Shown here piece after piece: positions 22,506 to 33,474 of a stretch of DNA of 64,000 bases. Every line of letters begins with the position of its first letter. Position 1 is the stretch's first letter. The stretch covers positions 1 through 64,000 of the forward strand of contig JBBHKE010003362.1 in the NCBI GenBank assembly GCA_037447655.1. The letters run 5' to 3'. This DNA comes from Zygnema cylindricum. Taxonomy: Eukaryota > Streptophyta > Zygnematophyceae > Zygnematales > Zygnemataceae. Under the pieces are notes generated by a model that had not been told where the DNA came from, ran no database searches, and was given only the letters and a program-made list of their open reading frames with translations. The translations under genes and the position numbers were made by a program.

Positions 22506-25500
22506 ATCCCACGTCCGTCGATCTTTCGATGCGTAAATCTCCAAGGCTGTGGATTCGATAGCTTCAATGTAAGTTTTAACGTCTCTTCAAGTGGGCCTCG
22601 TTTGACGCCAACTGGATGGTCTTTGACCGTCAATAAGTTTGGATGGCCCTCGTCTGTTGAATATTTTCGATGAACCTGCGTGCAACCTCGATGCACCTGC
22701 GAGAAACTTGTTAGTGAAATCGAACGGCGCTCGCTGTTCCTTTATTTCGGTTCAATAGTGTGGATTGCGATTGCGGATTTTATCGTCGCGTGGTTGTCGC
22801 CAATCCTACGTTTCCGTACGACTTGTCGCCCAATATGTCGTCGCCCACGAATGAAAAACTTTGGTGTCGTGACGTCGTATGCGTTTCTGGCAGCGCATAT
22901 GGCGAAGTTTCATTTGACCGTGATTTCGTTGTACGTTGAGGTAAACTGTAATTTAGATCGAGGGTTTCAAATGACAAATCAAATTTGATCTTGCGCCTTC
23001 TCCACGATTTCAGGAAGGTACGCTCACTTCGTACAAATATGTCCTTTTCGTTGGCATGAAGTGTACTTATGCCAGTTTTTGCGTGATTGCAACAAACTTC
23101 CCTGTCTGCAATCTGTACTCCTCTCTCCTCCTCTCCAAGTCCTCTTTCTCTCCTTAGCACTTTCCATAGTGCTTGCTTCCTTTCCTTCGGCTTCTTTCTT
23201 GAAGCTATCCCTCCTCCTTTTATTCCTCTTCTTCCTTTTGTAGCCGCCTCTTGTTTGCCAGTCTGATTCTTTCCTTAAGCTATCCCTCCTCCTTTTATTC
23301 CTCTTCTTCCTTTTGTAGCCGCCTCTTGTTCGCCAGTCTGATTTTTGTGGCAGTCTGCAGGCTAAAGATGGCCATTGAGATGGGGTTAGGAATTAGGGTT
23401 AGGATTTCTGTCTTGGGCTCTTCCACGCGTTCGGCTGTTTTCCTTATGGCTGGGCGCTCTGTCCGTACTTGTTGGTTGCTTGGATTGGTACGTGGATGAA
23501 TCTGAGCCTCCAGATTTTCCTCCTCAAGGTGAGTGTAACTTACTCTTTCCTTGGCTGCTTGCTTGATTGTTTTTTTTCCATAGAATTTCCCAGCAACGCA
23601 TTTCTGAATGACCTGTATTTCAGTATTCTATCCTCTTTCACCTCCTCTAACTTCTAGGTTTCCATTTGAGTTTCATTTGAGTTTCCTTGCTCGCAGATTT
23701 GGTGGTGAACTCGGTGGATTTTTTTGAGATGCATAGTGGAGGAGATCCTGAATCTCCCACTATCCCCAGACTGTAAGGTAATTTATCTTTTGATTCTCTC
23801 CTTGGACTTGCATTTATTTTCCCCTTTGCATGCTGCAAATATACACTAAGAGTTTTCTTGATTTTTACCTTTTGTTCTCCACTTGAATGTATTGTGGCAG
23901 ATTTTTGGAATCTCTGATCTTGACATCCGATGTCGCTTGTGGACCCCTATCGCTTCTGGACCCCTGTTTACAAGTCCGCTTCCTCTATCTCCAAGGGATG
24001 AGGCAATAAGGGAGCCAACTAGTTTCTTTTCGCTCTCCGTGTCATTCGGTCATGTCCTCTATGCTTGAGGTAAGACACAAATTGCCGCATTTGGGACATT
24101 TTTCTCACTATGTGATGCAAATGTTCCAAGATTCTCTAAGCTGTTCAAATTTTCTTTGCTTCTTTGATGTGACTCGTGCTTGAGTCCTTGTTGATCCTCT
24201 TTGTTTCCCTTCGGCTCTTGTGTCAAAGTTGACACTAATGTCGTCGGCTTACTAACTTTTCTTTCTTTCTTTTGTAGCATTTCCGACAGGTTTTTCTGAA
24301 TTTCGGATGCTGAAGCAGTATTTCTCCCATTGATGGAGGTGGGAATTAGAGAATGATGGCGGTGACTCTAGCTGATCCTGTCGCCTGTACTTCTCATAAT
24401 GTACTTGCAACTTAGTAAGTTCACCTCTTTAACTTTTGATTCTTTCTCCTTTCTCTTGCTGTTTTGCATCTTCTTTTCTATATAATGTGTCTCTTCCTTT
24501 TCCTATTCTCTCTCTACCCCTGGCTCACCAATGCTTCCGCTGTCTAATCCCACGTCCGTCGATCTTTGGTTGCGTAAATCTCCAAGGCCGTGGATTCGAT
24601 AGCTTCGATGTAGGTTTTAACGTCTCTTCAAGTGGGCCTCGTTTGACGCCAACTGGATGGTCCTTGACCGTCAATAAGTTTGGATGGCCCTCGTCTGTTG
24701 AATATTTTCGATGAACCTGCGTGCAACCTCGATGCACCTACGAGAAACTTGTTAGTGAAATCGAACGGCGCTCGCTGTTCCTTTATTTCGGTTCAATAGT
24801 GTGGATTGCGATTGCGGATTTTATCGTCGCGTGGTTGTGGCCAATCCTACGTTTCACGTACGACTTGTCCCCCAATATGTCGTCGCCCACGAATGAAAAA
24901 CTTTGTTGTCGTGACGTCGTATGCGTTTCTGGCGGCGCATATGGCGAAGTTTCCTTTGACCGTGATTTCGTTGTACTTTGAGGTAAACTGTGATTTAGAT
25001 CGAGGGTTTCAAATGAAAATTCAAATTTGATCTTGCGCCTTCTCCGCGATTTCGGGAAGGTACGCTCACTTCGTACAAATATGTCCTTTTCGTGGGCATG
25101 AAGTGTACTTATGCTAGTTTTTGCGTGATTGCAACAAACTTCCCTGTCTGCAATCTGTACTCCTCTCTCCTCCTCTCCAAGTCCTCTTTCTCTCCTTAGC
25201 ACGACTCATAGTGCTTGCTTCCTTTCCTTCACCTTCTTTCTTGAAGCTATCCCTCCTCCTTTTATTCCTCTTCTTCCTTTTGTAGCCGCCTCTTGTTCGC
25301 CAGTCTGATTTTTGTGGCATTCTGCAGGCTAAAGATGGGCATTGAGATGGGGTTAGGAATTAGGGTTACGATTTCTTTCTTGGGCTCTTCCACGCGTTCG
25401 GCTGTTTTCCTTATGGCTGGGCGCTCCGTCCGTACTTGTTTGTTGCTTGGATTGGTACGTGGATGAATCTGAGCCTCCAGATTTTCCTCCTCAAGGTGAG

Positions 25501-26515
25501 TGTAACTTACTCTTTCCTTGGCTGCTTGCTTGATTGTTTTTTTTTCCATAGAATTTCCCAGCAACGCATTTCTGAATGACCTGTATTTCAGTATTCTATC
25601 CTCTTTCACCTCCTCTAACATCTAGGTTTCCATTTGAGTTTCATTTGAGTTTCCTTGCTCGCAGATTTGGTGGTGAACTCGGTGGATTTTTTTGAGGGGC
25701 ATAGTGGAGGAGATCTTGAATCTCCCACTATCGCCAGACTCTAAGGTAATTTCTCTTCTGATCCTCTCCTTGGACTTACATTTATTTTCCCCTTTGCATG
25801 GTGCAAATATACACAAACAGTTTTCTTGAATTTTACCTTTTGTTCTCCACTTGAATGTATTGTGGCATATTTTTGGAATCTCTGATCTTGACATCAGATG
25901 CCGCTTGTGGACCCCTATCGCTTTTGGACCCCTGTTTACAAGTCCGCTTCCCCTATCTCCAATGGATAGGGCAATAAAGGAGCCAACTGGTGTCTTTTCG
26001 CTCTCCGTGTCATTCGGTCATGTCCTCCATGCTTGAGGTAAGACACAAATTGCAGCATTTGGGACATTTTTCTCACTATGTGATGCAAATGTTCCAAGAT
26101 TCTCTAAGCTGTTCAAATTTTCTTTGCTCCTTTGATGTGACTCGTGCTTGAGTCCTTGTTGATCCTCTTTGTTTCCCTTCGGCTCTTGTGTCAAAGTTGA
26201 CACTAATGTCGTCGGCTTACTAACTTTTCTTTCTTTCTTTTGTAGCATTTCCGACAGGTTTTTCTGAATTTCGGATGTTGAAGCAGTATTTCTCCCATTG
26301 ATGGAGGTGGGAATTGGAGAATGATGGCGGTGACTCTAGCTGATCCTGTCGCCTGTACTTCTCATAATGTACTTGCAACTTAGTAAGTTCACCTCTTTAA
26401 CTTTTGATTCTTTCTCCTTTCTCTTGCTGTTTTGCATCTTCTTTTCTATATAATGTGTCTCTTCCTTTTCCTATTCTCTCTCTACCCCTGGCTCACCAAT
26501 GCTTCCGCTGTCTAA
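22506..26515. repeat. Direct tandem duplication of a 2-kb cargo unit
   Basis: Unit 1 (22506-24545) and unit 2 (24546-26515) align nearly end to end. The join reads GCTGTCTAATCCCACG: the 3' end of unit 1 meets the start of unit 2 over an AA microhomology. The homologous single unit in the right element begins near 29499, is split by Copia-1, and ends near 43405. Confidence 0.85.
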
Positions 26516-26653
26516 GTCCCCTAGACTCTTGGTTTTTGTTAGATTTCGAGCATATGGTTTGCTACCTTCGGGTTTTTTTGCCACTCTTCCACTTTCTGCA
26601 TGAGTTTTACTATCAGAAAACTGATTTTTGATCTCTCTCTCTCTATGCAGGTC

Positions 26654-27304
26654 TTAGACTATCTTGTCATTGGAGCTAGTTTTTAGGAATCTGTCTGTGC
26701 TACCTAGTCCGACAATGACTGAGAGAGTGTTTCTAGTTCTCTCTCTACTACCACCTCTATTGTCATCTCGTTTGGGATTGCCTCTCGCTTTTTCAGGATT
26801 CTTAAGGTATGGTTCTGAGTCTCCTTCCCCTTTTTCTTCCTCTTTGACATGCATTTGATTCCATTTGTTTGTTGATGTCGTGTCTCGTACACCTGCAATC
26901 TTTTGAACTTCTTGTTCGCTGGTGCTAGAGTCTTTTGTTGCTTGATTTCGTGTATGAACGTGCATGGTTAGTGTGCAATGTGTCTCCCTTTGCTTTGCGT
27001 GACTGACGATCATTGTGGCATTTTCTCCCAAGAAGTTTGTCTCGTCCTCCTTGCAGATTGTTGATGATTGAGTGCTCATCTGATTTGGAGCACATTGTGT
27101 GATCTCTCCGCAAATTTCCTTTGTCGTGGTTTCCAGCCATTCTAATGCGAAACTACTTGATGTGATGCCATCCGGTGACACCTGAAGCGTGGTGTCTTTC
27201 TGCAACATCTGATTTTCGACTGTTTTTTGGTAACATCTCCCACTAATGTCTTCTTGAGGTGAGAGACTCTCGGTAGTCTCCCTTTGACGTGAAAGTTCAT
27301 GCAT
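26654..27304 (-). CDS. Hypothetical ORF in the gag-only element (216 codons)
   Basis: A minus-strand frame in element sense, starting MHELSRQRETTESLSPQEDI. Its homologue in the right element is open for 277 codons (43359-44192) and nearly identical over the shared part. The product is polar and rich in Thr, Ser, Glu and Lys, with no recognised domain. A late stop makes this copy shorter. It could be a conserved accessory protein or just open by composition; both copies are recent, so conservation alone proves little. Confidence 0.3.
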   Translation of the reverse strand: MHELSRQRETTESLSPQEDISGRCYQKTVENQMLQKDTTLQVSPDGITSSSFALEWLETTTKEICGEITQCAPNQMSTQSSTICKEDETNFLGENATMIVSHAKQRETHCTLTMHVHTRNQATKDSSTSEQEVQKIAGVRDTTSTNKWNQMHVKEEEKGEGDSEPYLKNPEKARGNPKRDDNRGGSRERTRNTLSVIVGLGSTDRFLKTSSNDKIV

Positions 27305-27394
27305 TTTGCCGTCTCTGTTTTCTGTGAGTGCTCATCTTTGAGCCGTTGGTGCTCGTCTCGCCATAGCCTTGATTGTTCTCTGTTGTTTTCGCTG

Positions 27395-27766
27395 CTACCT
27401 TTGTTGATCTAACCGCGTAGCATGCCTGTTTATTGCTTCGGTTCTCCGCTTAAGATATTTGAACTTCGTTGTCGTCCTTGTTGTCCTTTCTGACCGCTTC
27501 CTTGTCATTTTTGACTGCTTCCTTTGTCTTTGGCAAGATGGCGTCCCATCGCTTGGTGCTTCGAACTTCGGGATCTGCAGATGTGTAGACGTTGCCTGCG
27601 GCAGGGTGCCTTGGCGACTCCTATTGGGGATCGTGCATGGAGGAAATTGTGTTAGTTTGTTTTTGCCGATTCTCTTGGCAAATCTCCTCGGATGGCTCCC
27701 CAAACTTGGTAAATTCCTCCTCTCCTCCTTTCTGTCATATTGGCAGACCTTCTCCTTCTTAGACAT
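27395..27766 (-). CDS. Hypothetical basic ORF in the gag-only element
   Basis: A 123-codon minus-strand frame rich in Arg and Lys, between gag and the frame at 26654-27304. The homologue at 44220-44654 is 144 codons. A basic segment downstream of the gag core could be a nucleic-acid-binding tail, but there is no CCHC knuckle or other motif. Confidence 0.3.
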   Translation of the reverse strand: MSKKEKVCQYDRKEERRNLPSLGSHPRRFAKRIGKNKLTQFPPCTIPNRSRQGTLPQATSTHLQIPKFEAPSDGTPSCQRQRKQSKMTRKRSERTTRTTTKFKYLKRRTEAINRHATRLDQQR

Positions 27767-28013
27767 CTGCTGTTGGACAGAGGCTTCCGTTCGAGATCAT
27801 GATGTAGTCTGGGGTGTGGTCTTTGATGAGGTCATGGGAGGTCTTTCTTTTAGGGTTTTCCTCCCTTTTGCCGTCATCTCATCTACCTGTCCCCTCTTTG
27901 CTTTGATCATCTCCGCTTGTGATCTGGATGCTTGCATTGCATGCAGAATCATTATGACTTGGGTTCTGACTTGTTTCCTTGGTCTCTACCCTATCACCTA
28001 GTTGATCAGACTT

Positions 28014-28587
28014 CTAACCACTCTTCTCCTTGATGCCAGGCTCCATCTCGGAGGCCTTTTCGAGCATCACCACCTCGGAGGAGCCTACTGCGGCGATTAG
28101 CATCTTAACCACGTCCTCCCACTTTGACTCCTCCCATCTAAGGCTCTCCAATGAGGTGAGAACCGGTTCAAATCTATGGGGAAGTGACATGAGAAACATT
28201 GAGATTTTCGTGTGTGTAGGAAGGTTAATTTCTGCCGATTCTACCATGGCTAGGTTTTTTTGAGTAGTGGGAAATGTTTTCTGACATTGACATCGTTTCA
28301 TTGTATGGTGTTTGTGAGAGTCTTCGTAGCAGTCTAGTTCTTTCTGCCATGGTTGATTTCACGGGTATCTTGTCTAGCTTTTCTCTGAGCCCTTGGAAAC
28401 TATTTTCCACGGCTCCCCTTTCACTCGCATCCAATGTGTGGGTCTGACCTGATGCACCTTCTCTTGGTGTTTTCGTTGCAGATCTACCCAGTTCTCCTCC
28501 TCTACTCACGGCTGTTTCGAGATGGGCGTTGCTCTCATGTTCCGAAATTCCGAACTCCTTTGGGCCCCATAAGGGTGGGCCCATAAC
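28014..28587 (-). pseudogene. Gag of the gag-only element, left copy (A7 frameshift)
   Basis: Gag opens at the ATG inside the primer site (MGPPLWGPKEFGISEHE) and runs to about 28260. The Copia gag (UBN2-type) core continues one frame over to 28014 with MSMSENISHYSK, then MFLMSLPHRFEPVLTSLESL and a terminal LIAAVG helix. The shift falls on a run of seven A residues (28251-28257 on the plus strand as T7). The other copy has the identical run and shift, so the lesion, or a programmed shift, predates the duplication. No zinc knuckle follows. Confidence 0.65.
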
Positions 28588-28588
28588 G

Positions 28589-29190
28589 TGTCGCTCTGGG
28601 TCAATCACCAAGCTAACGGGAAGGGATTCCAGTAGCCACAGATAGCTTAGACCGGCTACATATCAAAACACACGGAGGGGCTTAGGGAGTCGCGGAATAT
28701 TTAGACAAGAGATATACAAAAGATTAGGGAGGGATATAATTAGCAAACAGATAAATTAGTCAAAGAGACAGAATAGAATTGTAAAGAAGCCGTAGCTTTA
28801 ATAAATGGTTCACTCAGGATAATGTGTTACAAAAGACTTTCTCTAATAAAGCCAAATTTTATTCCTTGTCTTACTTGACTTTGTTTGAACTGCTATTCTT
28901 GCATTAATGAATGAAGGGTATGCTTATTGTCTGTTCTGAGTGCCTTTTGTACTCTAATGCTGTCTGTATGCATAAAACACTCTTTACTGTGGTCCAATGA
29001 AATGATGCCTATGCATGCTTGTTCACTTGTATTTGACTATCTACAACTGCATGATTGTAATAATGGTTTGACTCCATGTTGTCCAAATACTAACATCCGT
29101 CGGTACAAATGGTACTGTTCCGCGAGGTGACGTTGATCACACAAAATCGGCGATACCCGATATTGCCTAAAATCGCCATTAAAATCAACA
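28589..29190 (-). repeat. Gag-only element, shared middle LTR (602 bp)
   Basis: It aligns with the two outer LTRs but lacks about 29 bp (one GATGTGAC...GTCACA unit). It is the 3' LTR of the right element and the 5' LTR of the left one. The primer site lies to its left, and the purine tract GAGTGGGAC (minus strand) to its right. Confidence 0.8.
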
Positions 29191-31072
29191 GTCCCACTCG
29201 AATTTGCGGTGTTCTGGGTTCGCGTAAAAGATTGCTTTGAAATAACTTTGGGTCGATTTGAAATCGCCCGTAGATACAAAAGTTGCACTGATCCATGCTA
29301 GCGGAAATTGTCGCGTGTCCGTTAGAACTGTGAACGTGAACGGCGTGAAATTTGGAAGGTATGAAATTTCCTCCCACTTTCGCATGTGAAATTGCTTTCG
29401 TCGCATGCTGACAAGTTTTTCATGTAAACATTGGAACCCGATGTGATTCCCTTGTGATTAAACAAGTGGAGCTCGTCCACTTGATGTGTGTGCTTGAGAA
29501 TCCCACGTCCGTCGATCTTTGGTTGCGTAAATCTCCAAGGCCGTGGATTCGATAGCTTCGATGTAGGTTTTAACGTCTCTTCAAGTGGGCCTCGTTTGAC
29601 GCCAACTGGATGGTCCTTGACCGTCGATAAGTTTGGATGGCCCTCGTCTGTTGAATATTTTCGATGAACCTGCGTGCAACCTCGATGCACCTGCGAAAAA
29701 CTTGTTAGTGAAATCCAACGGCGCTCGTTGTTCCTTTATTTCGGTTCAATAGTGTGGATTGCAATTGCGGATTTTATCGTCGCTTGGTTGTCGCCAATCC
29801 TACGTTTCACGTACGACTTGTCGCCCAATATGTCGTCGCCCACGAATGAAAAACTTTGGTGTCGTGACGTCGTATGCGTGTCTGGCGGCGCATATGGCGA
29901 AGTTTCATTTGACCGTGATTTCGTTGTACTTTGAGGTAAACTGTGATTTAGATCGAGGGTTTCAAATGAAAATTCAAATTTGATCTTGCACCTTCTCCGC
30001 GATTTCGGGAAGGTACGCTCACTTCGTACAAATATGTCCTTTTCGTTGGCATGAAGTGTACTTATGCCAGTTTTTGCGTGATTGCAGCGAACTTCCCTGT
30101 CTGCAATCTGTACTCCTCTATCCTCCTCTCCAAGTCCTCTTTCTCTCCTTAGCAATTTCCATAGTGCTTGCTTCCTTTCCTTCAGCTTCTTTCTTGAAGC
30201 TATCCCTCCTCCTTTTATTCCTCTTTTTCCTTTTGTAGCCGCCTCTTGTTCGCCTGTCTGATTTTTGTGGCAGTCTACAGGCTGAAAATGGGCATTGAGA
30301 TGGGGTTAGAAATTAGGGTTAGGATTTATGTCTTGGGCTCTTCCACGCGTTCGGCTGTTTTCCTTATGGCTGGGCGCTCCGTCTGTACTTGTTTGTTGCT
30401 TGGATTGTACGTGGATGAATTTGAGCCTCCAGATTTTCCTCCTCAAGGTGAGTGTAACTTACTCTTTCTTAGGCCGCTTGCTTGATTGTTTCTGTTTCCA
30501 TAGAATTTCCCAGCAACACATCTCTGAATGACTTGTATTTCAGTATTCTATCCTCTTTCACCTCCTCTAACATCTAGGTTTCCATTTGAGTTTCCTTGCT
30601 CGCAGATTTGGTGGTGAACTCGGTGGATTTATTTGAGGTGCATAGTGGAGGAGATCCTAAAGCTCCCACTATCGCCAGACTTTAAGGTAATTTCTCTTCT
30701 GATTCTCTCCTTGGACTTGCATTTATTTTCCCATTTGCATGTTTCAAATATACACTAAGAGTTTTCTTGATTTTTACCTTTTGTTCTCCAATCTTCTCCA
30801 CTTGAATGTATTGTGGCATATTTTTGGAATCTTTGATCTTGACATCTGATGTCGCTTGTGGACCCTTGTTTGCAGGTCCGCTTCCTCTATCTCCAAGGGA
30901 TGAGGCAATTAGGGAGCCTACTGGTTTCTTTTCGCTCTCCGTCTCATTCGGCCATGTCCTCCATACTTGAGGTAAAACACAAATTGCCACATTTGGGACA
31001 TTTTTCTCACTGTGTGATGCAAATGTTCCAAGATTCTCTGTGCTGTTCAAATTTTCTTTCCTCCTTTGATCT
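29191..31072 (-). mobile_element. Gag-only element, right internal region, distal part
   Basis: Single cargo unit homologous to 22196-24170 and 24546-26135. It stops at 31072, where Copia-1 is inserted; the rest resumes at 43021. GATCT and CATCT flank the insertion, a 5-bp duplication with one change. Confidence 0.75.
30281..30686 (+). CDS. Possible captured intron-containing gene fragment, antisense to the retroelement
   Basis: On the plus strand, a CTACAG acceptor leads to an ATG at 30288. The frame runs to CCTCAAG|GTGAGT (30447/30448). It resumes in phase after CTCGCAG at 30606 and stops at TAA 30683-30685, just before another GTAATT donor. The spliced product would be 79 residues and include YVDEFEPPDFPPQ at the junction. 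In the two left units the first exon has a 1-base insertion. Acceptor- and donor-like sites continue downstream (near 30878, 30970, 26247, 26650). The protein is not recognised. Confidence 0.4.
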
Positions 31073-31762
31073 TATTGAAAAGTAAGCTTTAGTAAGTCTT
31101 AGAAATTTGAGTCTAGGACTTAGAATATTTTTGGAAAACTAACTGTTCAATATTGACCAAATTTAGTGTAGATTTTTTGTAGTATGTACACGAATTCATA
31201 TCTTTAAGTTAATTAGTGTGTACGGCCGCCAATGAATGTAGACGTGATAAGAATCACCCGGATTTTATAGGGTATAGATATTGTTTGTGGATAATTCTGG
31301 TCCAAACACTTAGATTTTTGTCAGTACAGTGTTTGGTGAACCATGTACATACGTTTTAGATGTTTTCTAGATATTTTATATGTTTTCTAGATCTTTTGAG
31401 TATTTAGTTCAATTAGGATTGATCGATTCAATACAGAATGTACATTCTACACAAGAATTAAGGAAATGAGAGCACTGAGTACAGTTTAAGGTGTTTTATG
31501 CTCTATTGTCTCTAATTTGCTTGTAGTACATGTTTGTTTGGTTGAAATACCTCTTTCGTTTAGAGTTACATATCATACACTATAGATCTAGTCTTCTAGG
31601 CATTTCTTTTTGAGTTTGCTTCCGCTAACATGTCTGATAATGGCTCAGCTCCTATTGCAAGTGCTCCTATTAGCCCTAGTGCTCCACCTGCTCTTGCTGG
31701 TGCAAGTGTGACTCCTAGTGGGAGTGTATCACAGCCGAGTCTTAATCCCATGACCTTCAACA
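31073..31762 (+). repeat. Copia-1 5' LTR
   Basis: 690 bp, matching 42331-43020. It begins TATTGAAAAGTAAGC and ends CTTCAACA. It contains an ATG at 31630 that opens a Ser/Pro/Ala-rich gag N-terminus (MSDNGSAPIAS). One base is missing near 31748 relative to the 3' LTR, which breaks the frame into the primer site. Confidence 0.85.
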
Positions 31763-31766
31763 GGTT

Positions 31767-32411
31767 ATGGGCCTACCGCCCAAATTGCCTATTTTTGACA
31801 GAACTGACTACTTATATTGGGAAGATATGTTGAGCTCATATTTCGAGGAGAGGGATTTGTCACCCATTGTGGAAGGAACAGCGGATGTGACTGCGCCGGA
31901 TTGGAGAAAGAAAAATCTCCATTGCCTCAACGTCTTGAAGCAATCTATGACAAAAGATTTGTTAATGTCGTATCTTGAGATGAAGAAAGCATCTGATGTT
32001 TGGTTTAGTGTACGTTCTATGTATGTTTAGCTAGATGTTACCGTCCAGACAAACACAGCCACTCAAATTTTTGAATTTAAGTTTTCTAGAGGTAGTATGT
32101 TAGATCATTGTCATGCTTTGAAAAGGTTGTTTCTTCAAAGTACTAGTGCAGGTGGGGACTTTTCACCACCTCAGCAGGCTATGTTGTTGATGAGAACTTT
32201 GCCCGATGAATATATGGGAGCCATGGATAGGCTTAGGGCTATTCCACAACGTGAATGGAACATAGCATTAGCAATTCAACTTATTTTGAGTGAAGAAGCT
32301 AACCAAATGTCACAAAGAGGTAGTAGTAAGTTTGTTCAGGCATTAGCTAACCAGTTTTTAGACTCTAAGATTGGCAATGGTAGTGGCAAAGGTAGTGGTC
32401 CTAAAAGGACA
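31767..32411 (+). pseudogene. Copia-1 gag, N-terminal part
   Basis: The frame starts at the ATG within the primer site: MGLPPKLPIFDRTDYLYWED. A Copia gag core follows (SYFEERDLSPIVEGTA, MRTLPDEYMGAMDRLRAIPQ, ILSEEANQMS). One in-frame TAG at 32028-32030 interrupts it. It is cut at 32411 by Copia-2. The intact 3' LTR shows that the ancestral start was further upstream, in the LTR. Confidence 0.75.
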
Positions 32412-33461
32412 CCTAACTCTGAGACCTCCATAAGTCCTCAGAGTGGACAGCTTCCAAGAAGCCTCTAGGATAATCCTGACCCCTTTGTGTTTAAGCAAAA
32501 ATAACTGCCACCCTGGCAGACAAAAACTCTGACCAACTTCACCCCTGTGAAGACAAGACTCCCCTAAGTCGATAGCAAAAAGAATCTCTGAATTTGCTCC
32601 CCTGAGCAGTAAGTTATGGAGGGTCAAAGTTGACCTTTTGTACAGAAGCTCTCTGGGAGAGAGGGTCCTATCTTCTAATTTTTCTAAGTCCTATCTCTCT
32701 CACAGACTCTATCTACTGATGTACGGAACCAATCAGAATTGAGTTCCGTACTCAAATGTACAGCTGCCGGTGTACTTTATGTACGGATATTGTACGACAT
32801 GGCCAAAAAGTCGACACATGTCAAATCCGGATTCGGTGCCATAATCTCCGGAGATTCCACAATCCAACGGAATTTCGCCACGCGTCATCCGATGTGGCGA
32901 TGGCCACAAACCGCCGAAATCTTCCTCCACGATCTCGGCGCTAATCCCGGCCGTCCGATTAAATTCGGCTTTAATCGTGGCCGTAATAAATACATGCGCG
33001 GTATTTGTTTCATTTACGAAACAAATGCGCGGTACTGATTTTTGTCCGTACCGTAAGTCGTACATTATATATTACTGGATCTATGTATCCCGTAATTCAT
33101 TTCAGTTAAATGGTTTATCGCTAATATACATATCTAAATAATTATCAAACTATATACTATGTAACACTACTGCTAGACTTAACGGTTAAGGCTACCGGCT
33201 ATATCCTATCTGCCGGCCGGTAGGTACATGGATCAAATCCTGCCGCCGGCACATACATTTTAATTAAATATATAAACCCTAATATAAAATTCCCGTAAAC
33301 CTCAGGATAGCCAAGGTAGCCATGGCTCTAGCTTCCTCTCCAATTTCTCAGTGACTGCGACAAGTTTGAGAGTTGGAGAGAGAAGTTAGAGATAGACTGC
33401 CTCGACTTCTATATTTCTTTTCAGACCTAGAAAATACTAAAAAAAACCATTAGTTTCTACA
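32412..33461 (-). repeat. Copia-2 3' LTR
   Basis: 1050 bp, over 98% identical by eye to 37813-38862. On the plus strand it carries a tRNA-like A box (about 33174-33192) and B box GGATCAAATCC (33230-33240), antisense to the element. Confidence 0.85.
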
Positions 33462-33474
33462 CTCCCCTTATTTT

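Larger units (their letters stand above)
22196..28587 (-). mobile_element. Gag-only element, left internal region with an internal 2-kb duplication
   Basis: About 6.4 kb from primer site (28574-28587) to purine tract (about 22196-22206). Gag is at the right end. The rest is long, pol-free cargo that includes two tandem 2-kb units (22506-24545 and 24546-26515). The right copy of the element has only one such unit. Confidence 0.7.

Noticed and set aside
27459-28001. 180-codon hydrophobic plus-strand ORF, repeated at 44314-44889
   Set aside because: Antisense to the gag region and basic ORF of the gag-only element. Hydrophobic composition is expected opposite an Arg/Lys/Glu-rich frame.
33174-33252. 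A genuine tRNA gene in the Copia-2 LTR
   Set aside because: A- and B-box-like strings are present, but T-arm and acceptor pairing is poor. I report it only as tRNA-like.
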